Below, piece after piece: positions 9,701 through 15,036 of a stretch of 31,429 bases of DNA. The position numbers were made by a program, and so were the translations under genes. Numbering within the stretch: position 1 is the stretch's first letter; every line of letters starts with the position of its first letter. Origin of the DNA: a virus; IMG/VR virus record IMGVR_UViG_3300048447_000253, positions 1 to 31,429 of that record. One strand, 5' to 3'. Below the pieces are notes generated by a model. That model did not search any database. It had not been told where the DNA came from and saw nothing but the letters and a program-made list of their open reading frames with translations.

Positions 9701-12525
9701 GTCTGACCATTGACAATCGTCTTATTCCATATAGAGGCGTTGGTCCATACTTGGTATTTGATGAAGTTGAAAATACAATCAAGAATATCACTGATGCTAG
9801 ATTTGCTTATGTTTTCGTTGATGGTGTACTTCAAAATCCTGATACCTATATTCTTAATGGACCCAACATTACATTTACTGATATTCTAACTAAGTATACT
9901 CCAGAAACTGGGGAAGCAACGTTTAGTAAGGTAGATATCATTTCTTTGTATGGAAGACAGGTTCCAAAAACATTATCTTTCTATGATTTTGATAGATTTG
10001 GTTATACTAATGAATTAACAATAAACTTTGAAAGAAAAATTACCACTGCTAATGGAACTTCTGAATATCTAAATTTCCAGAACAGTCTTAATTCATTCAA
10101 TCCATATGCTACCAAAACTTTATATACACTTGCCGCTGATGGTACTAGAAAACATCTTGGTAAGGTAGATGGTATTTTCTATACTGAATTGGCAGATGGT
10201 ACAGCAGATGGCAGTTCTAAACCAGATGTTGTTGCAACCAAATTTAGATTCACGCTTTTAAATGCATCTAATATAGATTTTGAAAACTTTTCTTATGATC
10301 CATTAACAGATGACGATGATGATTACACTAAAGTTCAAACTATATTTGTAACTGATGGTGATATTATTATTAGTCTCAATAACCTGAACAAAGAATATTC
10401 CATCGATGTTTCATATAGAACTGATGATGAGGGATTGAGAGAACTTACTAGGGATATTCCTGGATGGTTGCGTGGGTCTGCGATTGGCGATGATGCATAT
10501 AATACTAAGTATGAATTGCTTAGTGATATTCTCGAAGGTGATCAAATTTTGGTTGACGGTGAATCTGAAACCAGAACTATTGAATCTATTCCTGCTTTTG
10601 CAACAACCAGAAACTTTAGGAATGGCGAAGTTGCTAAGTTTGAACACTTTGCTAAGGTAGAAGCAACTAATTATAATGGATTGATTAGAGGTGAAGGTCT
10701 TAGTGTTACTTGCCAAATTACTGATGGTGTAGTATCTAATATTGGATTTAGTGATCTTGAGTGGAACAAAAGAGACCTTAAGTTATTCTTTGACACAGGT
10801 ATTCTTCTACAACCAACAGCATACCAATACTTTAGTCCACCACAAATTAAATTTGTTGCCCAAGATGGTAATGGTGGTGGTGCAAAAGCAGAAGTTCTTT
10901 CTGTAAACGGTCAAATCTTAGATGTCATTCTGATTGAAGGTGGTTCTGGATATACTTCACCTCCTAAAGCAATTGTAACTAGAGGTTACGATGTATACAG
11001 AAAACCAAATCGTGTAATTAGCACTCTTTACAATTTTACTGTATCAACGCAAGTTGCTAGTGGTGGTTCTCTATCTGTAGTACAAACCGAAGTTGCTCTG
11101 TTTAGTGAAGGTGCTCAGTCTGGTATCTTCTCTATTATTTCTTTTGGTGGTCTTACTGGTGTAGCAACTCAAACTGCTTCTCAGAAAACTACAGAGGTTC
11201 ATGGTGAAGGTGTTGAAGCAGGTACTGAACTACGTCCTAATATAGGGCAGATCACTACCAGGCGTCCAATTGATACTAATGTTTCTCAGGCAACTATTCC
11301 TGGAACAACTGTTACTCAGATTACATTGGATATTACTCCAGTGTCGATTACATCTACATCTACTATTGAGACTCAAGAACTCAATCTTATTGTAGAGATT
11401 GACATTAACAAACCAGCAGTATTCATTCAAGATTCTGATGCCTACAGTGGCGTTGGTGCTTTCTTGGATTCTGCTTTGTCTCCAAGTGCTACTACAGTAT
11501 ACATTCCAAATACTTCCTTGTTCTCAGATCAAGGCAAACTGCAAATTGGTAAGGAAATTGTATCTTACGATTCCAAACTACTTGACAGATTCCTAGATGT
11601 AACCAGAGGTATTGATGGAAGTTTTGCTCAAGCACATCCAGGTGGTCAGTACCTTAGAACACTTCCTGAATCTATCAGTGTATTCTCTGCGGGTGTTCAA
11701 ACAATTCTGCAAAGCGAAATTTCTGTTGCAACCACTGACATCTCAGTAGTTGAGCAGACAGCAACTATAACTTCTGAACAGTCAGTAATCTCTCAAGAAA
11801 GAATTATTGAAGTTACTATTAGACATGAAGAAATTACCGCATTCCTTGATGTTGAAGTAGATAAAGAATTACTGATCATTCCCCCAGAATCAGAACTTGA
11901 TAATTCATCTTTAGCACTTGGATTCTCTAGCGTCAGTTACATTAGTACTGCAGTTGAAAATATTAGTTCTAATATTACAGCAGTTCAGCATAGTTCTACT
12001 ATCATTACGGTAGAGAACAATATTGAATTGGTACAGAACTTACAAGTTGGTACACAAATTACCAAGTTTGATGGGTTTGCTACCATTACTGCTATTTCTT
12101 CTGCACTACTAACACCTGAAACTCAGGTTCAGGTATCTGTTGCTCCTGTAATTAATACTATGAATGCCTTGGTGACAAATTCTGTCATCACTGTCATTCT
12201 TGCTACTGATACTACAGCAAGAGTTGATTTCACCAGAGGTGCTGACGGTGGCATTCTTGGTGGAGAAACAGCGACTGAAAGAAAGGATGCTGCAGCGACT
12301 CAGGCAAACAGTGTAGAAATGACTTCTACAGTGTTTACTACTATTATGAGTAACGTTGATACCTCCGCATCTGGTATCGAGTCTACATATAGTGTAAGTT
12401 CGCATCTACCAGTTATTGGTGGTATTGATAAACCTGCTGATATACAATTAACCAGACAAACTGGTTTAATCGATTACTTTACAGAACTTGTGGTATTAGA
12501 AACTTCCGTTGTAACTAGAAATTAA
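2803..12525 (+). CDS. Giant gp7-like baseplate wedge protein with YHYH domain (3240 residues)
   Basis: The position after gp6 and before gp8 is that of T4 gene 7. Residues ~1-70 and ~147-300 resemble, from memory, the C-terminal region of T4 gp7: an acidic-aromatic helical start, then VDKRTLIKNITDFYQSKGTDRS near 181-202 and LVGEQIV near 251. The next matching piece, SYMIQSRTPIDVWRDL followed by HPAGFQLFG, comes only at ~1833-1864. Between lie GxGY beta repeats (~540-700), a YHYH domain (~715-855) and more beta modules. Later parts hold three NGVxQ modules (~2129, 2232, 2340), another GxGY unit (~2713) and a Ser/Thr/Val/Ile-rich tail (~2730-3240). Four copies of a short module with EExxY and RGxxG are spread along the protein. 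No membrane segments or signal peptide. The stop overlaps the next ATG (TAATG). Virion structural role is confident; gp7 equivalence is an inference. Confidence 0.9.
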   Translation: MADTRRISTLIENQLPEFISSDYENFTKVVEKYYEQLESQGQPLDIIQNITKYRDIDFYEKNLLNQTSTLVSSINASENTLELADGSSFPKENGYVRIDEEILFYETRVDNVLNEVSRGVSGNTKLGDLYEKSNFVTTNAAEHVSGSNVQNISNLFLYAIVKNFESDYLASFPEKYLKNDVDKRTLIKNITDFYQSKGTDRSIKFVFNTLISKTEEDKPEVISPKDFTLKASTSDWITSYSLKVQVLQGDPTTLVGEQIVQQLDPFNSSIGYASAVVDNVFSAGNNLYQISLDTSTVNNIFDIASKTELTENIGAGVGSGDRINVDSTIGWGEQGRFLIDAEEFRYVDKNIKQFVVESRTNNLTYVKGTPVYSYTTVTSGDVTLLVTGVLYNLSPKSSVPFSEEGDAIEIFDKGFETIDPKIAVLGTTVPRWKFSSLNAASNSASVDSQISDQKAGVQAIYEDENYYYICSSGFPLSQILKADTVATLKEQKNLKLIRKNPQNTTEIYKTTQRDVGMFVDGTIAFSYKDFDQIKFGVINEFTITSRGDGYLDPPKVLIDNVDGKARSSVNGEIVSSIQSIDSAVYNEPPAITITSGRNGKASAIVTAGRITSLVIEDAGEYYTTPPTVRIIDRLGKGRFADYNTIIKDGKIVDFEMVDEGKFYTRANVIVDILSVGSGAAAVCDIVTWTKDRVNKLKDVLDSNNGYYFTNYNTDKGNGYGVCARPFDLTQSLVDDGSQHSPILGFAYDGLPIYGPYGFTNPLDKNSAVAKLSSAYVLKSNRLGGPSRETYPLGTFIEDYVWMPSTRTGKLDLDENNGRFCVTPEYPEGTYAYFTSIDDDGNPAFPYIVGEKFYSLPVDSNYNSDLSQENLPTNVKRLKTADGLVNGSNTILKINSVSTGNVDGVDVIESPDSFKVGNKFITNDKGSGGFGASAFVKEVTGKTVTSLTCKSLDPNNLTSVSYLRLVSAAYLFKNDVITQEDSDFTGTVIGDVINSNNFVLENVTGTYVPGKKLNSSSSILSILLDKNSFYTANSVLSLTDGDQSTLASGRIIEFVSNQNTVKVELLSGNFIVPEDAVVEYFLQSNTLGDTVGSKVITQSNLSRNLEAFSADDNIALIETDEPHNVGVGSQIDITLNPDVAQTTTDYYVRKRFYQEIKLQKPNFDSVLKDSGVGRGILLNGGLGYTAGEFLDVELIFLDQSQVRSDIGAPGDSKNARATLFVSNFGGSGYGSVSVVTITNKGSDYIKGDVLTVVDSDLSRNPSELSTQRLAIDVDHVGLSLQNDTIKVNQINKLSIDDLLLIDSEIVKVTAINESERTIVVDRGQESTKLVDHYNNARISLYSGKYRFDENARPLGDGADKPYVISYDPITQNMVLAFNYDVTSPSVVTFSSIFQDDSTPAKSIDISEVNQGENRLEFSKDINFATYAANTDIRIQKYYRYKFDTSHSSMRGIFLDFSASRQGNLFTEEKEVSGIQPGNVGSYVAITLGFGPAIVGSTQKRYPVNFDTYYYFIKAGSNVNTDNAALKVIDDPIAGLKSAVFVTPNKFAYSIKKLPDYDGKGDISYTTTSAFAEGKIVSASIDNLGQEYSRMPIIEGCLVSSNNETVVTATIDTITTGISAIGITSGGKKYINPGAIVTNGDGEGAEFKVYSEAGTVRRIDILKPGKGFTYPPTISVYEKDVKVYFTSSNIGVPKDIKIISNGGDFHADNTIETVFRSSYAVIAKGDIPQFFDGERVQQRIGNTTIFSAYISKGGWRQGSNIIRLSKIDGVFDTNIELTSVLDSSRSVEVDQVLYTEFDTDVRTYYNNLGRYASDRGKISSRSQRLTDSYFYQDYSYMIQSRTPIDVWRDLIKQTTHPAGFQLFGEVLIDSTQQIEMPVGQTPTTSITIIELPKVTISSEYKSTVLTNTLVTIHDLNVRRGVGSISIDEYDVEGILSKELILQQDFDGRYASDADFIGTARELSSTPTLSSSAGTLNAPAGEVLKLYATKQLSNSISVQPTDLFSQTYISTLSVGDVEFESGGGIVDLGSTPVQGFVWDYSSTQKVFGVRISDTAENPLQNCEVGDVFTYYQTATTYFTFEITELLAPAYDAVTGINGNGNVIGRKTFTLIDKANNLPYTPYNEQELFLTLNGVAQEPLKSFKVEGTQITFSDAPLGAQYPVTGQATDDTYETDPTKFVCRSFKFKNDLYNDRYLRKLKDISPQFDGITTQFDLYWNDGTVVKSADGEKFLIFMNGVLQKAKTTEDTPLGNAYYIRKRTSDSQPDAIVFAEAPRNFADDIDSPPVQLDQRESFFGYTVGAYDRLTIDNRLIPYRGVGPYLVFDEVENTIKNITDARFAYVFVDGVLQNPDTYILNGPNITFTDILTKYTPETGEATFSKVDIISLYGRQVPKTLSFYDFDRFGYTNELTINFERKITTANGTSEYLNFQNSLNSFNPYATKTLYTLAADGTRKHLGKVDGIFYTELADGTADGSSKPDVVATKFRFTLLNASNIDFENFSYDPLTDDDDDYTKVQTIFVTDGDIIISLNNLNKEYSIDVSYRTDDEGLRELTRDIPGWLRGSAIGDDAYNTKYELLSDILEGDQILVDGESETRTIESIPAFATTRNFRNGEVAKFEHFAKVEATNYNGLIRGEGLSVTCQITDGVVSNIGFSDLEWNKRDLKLFFDTGILLQPTAYQYFSPPQIKFVAQDGNGGGAKAEVLSVNGQILDVILIEGGSGYTSPPKAIVTRGYDVYRKPNRVISTLYNFTVSTQVASGGSLSVVQTEVALFSEGAQSGIFSIISFGGLTGVATQTASQKTTEVHGEGVEAGTELRPNIGQITTRRPIDTNVSQATIPGTTVTQITLDITPVSITSTSTIETQELNLIVEIDINKPAVFIQDSDAYSGVGAFLDSALSPSATTVYIPNTSLFSDQGKLQIGKEIVSYDSKLLDRFLDVTRGIDGSFAQAHPGGQYLRTLPESISVFSAGVQTILQSEISVATTDISVVEQTATITSEQSVISQERIIEVTIRHEEITAFLDVEVDKELLIIPPESELDNSSLALGFSSVSYISTAVENISSNITAVQHSSTIITVENNIELVQNLQVGTQITKFDGFATITAISSALLTPETQVQVSVAPVINTMNALVTNSVITVILATDTTARVDFTRGADGGILGGETATERKDAAATQANSVEMTSTVFTTIMSNVDTSASGIESTYSVSSHLPVIGGIDKPADIQLTRQTGLIDYFTELVVLETSVVTRN
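3025..3177 (+). repeat. EExxY/RGxxG beta module, copy 1
   Basis: Residues ~75-125 of the giant. The pattern is N-x-L-x-x-x-x-G-S-x-F, then IDEEILFYE and EVSRGVSGN. Such a module is common in phage tail proteins; here it recurs four times in one protein and once in the next gene. Confidence 0.6.
3745..3912 (+). repeat. EExxY/RGxxG beta module, copy 2 (divergent)
   Basis: Residues ~315-370. DRINVDSTIGWGEQGRFLID is followed by AEEFRYV and FVVESRTNN, so the RG of the other copies is replaced by SR. It is recognisable by order and spacing rather than by identity. Confidence 0.5.
4399..4860 (+). repeat. Cluster of GxGY beta repeats in the giant
   Basis: Units follow the pattern I-x-(D/N)-x-G-x-G-Y-x-x-P-P-x-V-x-I. 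Clear ones are RGDGYLDPPKVLI (~546-558) and DAGEYYTTPPTVRI (~617-630); YNEPPAITI and EGKFYTRANVIV are decayed ones. They probably stack as a beta-solenoid or a string of small beta units just ahead of the YHYH domain. Confidence 0.65.
4945..5367 (+). other. YHYH domain inside the giant gp7-like protein
   Basis: Residues ~715-855. The diagnostic block GFAYDGLPIYGPYG is at 744-757, preceded by HSPIL. It is followed by LDENNGRFCVTPEYPEGTYA and PAFPYIVG near 844-849. This order is that of the YHYH family. The name-giving Y-H-Y-H of cellular members appears here as Y-A-Y-F after GT, so a histidine is missing. Function of the family is not settled; in marine T4-like phages it occurs in virion proteins. 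Confidence 0.8.
6634..6828 (+). repeat. EExxY/RGxxG beta module, copy 3
   Basis: Residues ~1278-1342. LQNDTIKVNQINKLSIDDLL is followed by IDSEIVKV and IVVDRGQES, then a DHYNNA end. The glycine after the RG is lost, but the core spacing is kept. Confidence 0.55.
7945..8412 (+). other. gp7-like module, second part (residues ~1715-1870)
   Basis: SYFYQDYSYMIQSRTPIDVW (from residue ~1826) and TTHPAGFQLFGEVLI (~1854-1868) resemble the segment of T4 gp7 in which a Tyr-rich strand leads to a Trp and an HPVGF motif. In T4, as I recall it, this comes soon after the region matched by residues 1-300. Here about 1400 residues intervene. Confidence 0.55.
9175..9870 (+). repeat. Three NGVxQ beta modules in the giant
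   Basis: LFLTLNGVAQEP (Asn2129), FLIFMNGVLQKA (Asn2232) and AYVFVDGVLQNP (Asp2340) are spaced about 100-110 residues apart. Each is followed by a beta segment ending in I-x-F or IVF, as in QITFSDAP, AIVFAEAP and NITFTD. This is a widespread structural module of phage tail and fibre proteins; T4 gp10 has a similar FNGILQ. Confidence 0.65.
11434..11652 (+). repeat. EExxY/RGxxG beta module, copy 4 (best preserved)
   Basis: Residues ~2878-2950. ATTVYIPNTSLFSDQGKLQI, then GKEIVSY and LDVTRGIDGSFAQAHPGG. This copy has every element of the module, including the terminal H-x-x-G, and serves as the reference for the other copies. Confidence 0.7.
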
Positions 12526-13058
12526 TGGCAGAACTACAATTAGCATCACCATACAATCAAGTAACTAAACGTGACGGAACCAATGTTACTGTAGGAAATT
12601 TTCGACAGAGAATTCCTGCAGGATTTGAGTCCTTTACTAGCGGTACTGTAACATTCACTCTTGCTGATTATGAAGCAATTAAATTTGAAGGTGATCATGT
12701 TATAGATGATGTAACCAGAGCATATCCTCAACTTGCTATTAGAGATTTTGAATTAAGACCTTTTTCTGGATTCACTCTAGGCGGAGATAGATTCACTTTG
12801 GGACCATCACCAATGATGATGGGGTTGACCATGGCAAATGGCAATCAAACTATATCCGTAGATGCAGCAAATCCAACGGAAATTGTTGTGCAAACAACTA
12901 ATAATTTCCTAGATTCTGGGCATCTATTTACATCTGCGCGTTCACTTATAGAGTATACTTCTAAAGTAAGTAGTACTCGATTTTTGGGTTACGTTAAAAG
13001 CGGACCTAACACGCTAAATAACAATGATGAGTTGATCCAATTCTCTGGTCCTGAGTGA
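12525..13058 (+). CDS. Virion-associated hypothetical protein (177 residues)
   Basis: The ATG at 12525 shares bases with the stop of the giant (TAATG), so translation is probably coupled. The product begins MAELQLASPYNQVTKRDGTNV and contains a Met-rich run, GPSPMMMGLTM (~93-103). Residues ~113-158 repeat the short beta module of the giant next door: EIVVQTTNNFLDSGHLF, then LIEYTSKVSSTRFLGYV, in the order strand, F-x-x-S-G-x-L, IxY, F-x-G. It has no Cys, membrane segment or enzyme motif. Its place between the gp7-like gene and gp8 suggests a small baseplate or adaptor part. It is not recognisably T4 gp9 or gp11. The stop is followed by the late promoter that serves gp8. Confidence 0.85.
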   Translation: MAELQLASPYNQVTKRDGTNVTVGNFRQRIPAGFESFTSGTVTFTLADYEAIKFEGDHVIDDVTRAYPQLAIRDFELRPFSGFTLGGDRFTLGPSPMMMGLTMANGNQTISVDAANPTEIVVQTTNNFLDSGHLFTSARSLIEYTSKVSSTRFLGYVKSGPNTLNNNDELIQFSGPE

Positions 13059-13074
13059 ACCAAGGATAAATTAG

Positions 13075-13082
13075 TATAAATA
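13075..13082 (+). promoter_or_regulatory. T4-type late promoter (TATAAATA) for gp8
   Basis: A perfect TATAAATA box lies in the only gap of about 60 bases in the window (13059-13118), 36 bases before the gp8 start codon. In T4 this octamer around position -10 is the late promoter read by host RNA polymerase with the sigma-like gp55 and gp33. No -35 box is needed, and none is seen. Placement between genes and identity to the consensus make it convincing. Confidence 0.85.
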
Positions 13083-13118
13083 AATCAGATATTAAATAAC
13101 GTTCTAGAGAAAACAACA

Positions 13119-14993
13119 ATGGCTGCAATTATCTCAGATAAGTTTAGAATTTTTAATGCTAAACAGTTTCTAGAATCTTTGTCTGAAGGTGCTACAGACA
13201 CCTCCGACGAGAGAACTAGAATGTATTTCTTCGTAGGGCGTCCACAACGTTGGGATGCTTATCTGGAGATTTACTCAGCGAACGCAACTGCGTTCTCTGC
13301 AGGTCAAAGTGTGTATGTCAGTTCTGACACAAATGGATCCTATACATGGTCCAACGCACCTTTCCGCGCAACAATCGAAAAGGTTTATGACAACTCATTG
13401 GTATTGAGTTCTGTTACTCCTTCCGTTACTTCTGCTCCACTAACCAACGCTGTTATTGAAGGTTGGAACGGTTCTTCTGACACTGGTGCTGAGGCACGTG
13501 CAGGCGTTTACCGCTATGCAACAGAAGATGCACCTCCAACACCTCTCGACAACCAAGTTGAGAAATACGGTGTATATGACGAAATCATCGCTGCTAAGCG
13601 CATCACCGATCAATTTGCACGTGCTGTAATTACACGTTATGATTGGAACACGCTTGCTGCAGAAGCACGTTTCGACATGTTCAAGCCTGACTATTCTTCC
13701 ACAACAACTGGTCAAGTAGGTAAGCAGTCCACAACTGGTGCTACTACTCTAGGTGCTTCTAAGTTCTACGTTATTAACAGTAACTACGAAGTCTTTAAGT
13801 GTCTCTATAACGGTCAGTTCCCTGGTCAGACAGATCCACAACCTGCATACGAACCCAAGACTACACCTTCTGGTGGTGAAGGTACTTATAACTCAAGTAC
13901 TGGCATCTTTACAGAAGAAGCATCTGCAGTTGTTGCTAACGCTGCTGGTTCTGGTTATGTCTGGAAGTACATGTACACCATCCCTACCGATGATGTTCTG
14001 CGCTTCTTGTCCACTAACTTTATGCCTATCAACCTGAAGGCAGAAACAACACGTGCTGCAACCGAAGCTCTTGCAGTTGATGGTGCTGTAGACATCGTTC
14101 TAGTTGAAGATGTTGGTTCAGGTCTTCCTGATGGTACTCACTATGCACCTATTTCAGGTGATGGTCAGTCTGTTACCGAAGGCGTTGTTAAGGTTGTAGT
14201 TACCTCTGGTGCTATCGAATCTACCGAAGTTGTAGTTCGTGGCGCTGGTTACACCTATGCTAGTGTTCTCCTTGATGATGGCGCTACTACTGGTGGTGTT
14301 AAGTCTGGTCTTTATGCCGAACAGTCCCTGACTACTGCTCGCACTGGTGTTACTGGTGTTGGTGCTCTTGAGGTTGTTCTTGCTCCTCAGGGTGGTCATG
14401 GTTCTGACTTCGAGTTGGAATTGAACGCCAAGCGCGTCATGACTAACATCCGCCTTACTTATGCTGAAGGTTCTGGAGACTTCCCTGTCGATAACGACTT
14501 CCGTCGTATTGGTATTATTAAGGACCCCTACAACTTCGCTACCACAGATTACGCAGTTCTAGATACCCTTAACGGTCTCTATGCTGCTAAAGTCACAGGT
14601 GCTACTGCTGATTTTGTTCCTGACGAACAGATCACACAAGCACTTGCTTCTGGTGGTACTGCAAAAGGTACTGTGGTTTCTTGGACACTTGACAGTGGTT
14701 CTACTACCGCTGGTGTTCTTAAGTATCTCCAAGCACCTGAGCAGCATACCGATAGCGGTATTGTTCGTGCTTTCGATGATAGTGCTTCTATCATCGGTGC
14801 TTCTTCACTAGCACAGGGTACTGTAGATGATACAGTTACTGCAGTAACACTTCTTGGCGTTCCGTTCACTGACGGTTTCGGTACTCCACAGATTCAACCC
14901 AACTCTGGCGAACTCATCTATGTTGAGAACCGCCGTTTGATCACCCGTGCTGCTGACCAAATTGAAGACATCAAGTTAGTTATTGAGTTCTGA
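13119..14993 (+). CDS. 8: Baseplate wedge protein gp8 (enlarged, 624 residues)
   Basis: T4 gp8 has 334 residues; this one has 624 but keeps the family marks in order. They are an N-terminal SDKFRIFNAKQFLESL with MYFFVGRPQRWD (~35-46), VFKCLYN near 227, GSGYVWKYMYTIP (~277-289), NIRLTYAEGSGDFPV with RRIGIIKDP, and SGELIYVENRRLITR followed by DQIEDI at the end (~596-619). In T4, gp8 dimers sit in the wedge and bind gp7 and gp10. Extra length comes from inserts, among them a GxGY unit (GAGYTYA at ~375-381) and a segment before the C-terminal motif (~490-590). Codon use is visibly different from neighbours: AAC, TTC, ACC and CGT/CGC are frequent where neighbours prefer AAT, TTT and AGA. It has its own late promoter and a purine-rich TAGAGA upstream. 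Confidence 0.92.
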   Translation: MAAIISDKFRIFNAKQFLESLSEGATDTSDERTRMYFFVGRPQRWDAYLEIYSANATAFSAGQSVYVSSDTNGSYTWSNAPFRATIEKVYDNSLVLSSVTPSVTSAPLTNAVIEGWNGSSDTGAEARAGVYRYATEDAPPTPLDNQVEKYGVYDEIIAAKRITDQFARAVITRYDWNTLAAEARFDMFKPDYSSTTTGQVGKQSTTGATTLGASKFYVINSNYEVFKCLYNGQFPGQTDPQPAYEPKTTPSGGEGTYNSSTGIFTEEASAVVANAAGSGYVWKYMYTIPTDDVLRFLSTNFMPINLKAETTRAATEALAVDGAVDIVLVEDVGSGLPDGTHYAPISGDGQSVTEGVVKVVVTSGAIESTEVVVRGAGYTYASVLLDDGATTGGVKSGLYAEQSLTTARTGVTGVGALEVVLAPQGGHGSDFELELNAKRVMTNIRLTYAEGSGDFPVDNDFRRIGIIKDPYNFATTDYAVLDTLNGLYAAKVTGATADFVPDEQITQALASGGTAKGTVVSWTLDSGSTTAGVLKYLQAPEQHTDSGIVRAFDDSASIIGASSLAQGTVDDTVTAVTLLGVPFTDGFGTPQIQPNSGELIYVENRRLITRAADQIEDIKLVIEF

Positions 14994-14995
14994 TC

Positions 14996-15012
14996 TCCTA
15001 TATACTATAGGA
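14996..15012 (+). other. Short inverted repeat between gp8 and the next gene
   Basis: TCCTATA-TAC-TATAGGA is a perfect 7-base inverted repeat with a 3-base loop, three bases after the gp8 stop. It is AT-rich and has no following T run, so it is a weak terminator at best. It could be a processing or protein binding site, or chance. Confidence 0.35.
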
Positions 15013-15036
15013 AAATTAGATCGTTAGTTGCTAGAA

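Noticed and set aside
15028-15036. TTG start for the 2756-residue protein
   Set aside because: ATG 15037 gives the usual N-terminus of the family; TTG would add three residues and has no ribosome binding site.
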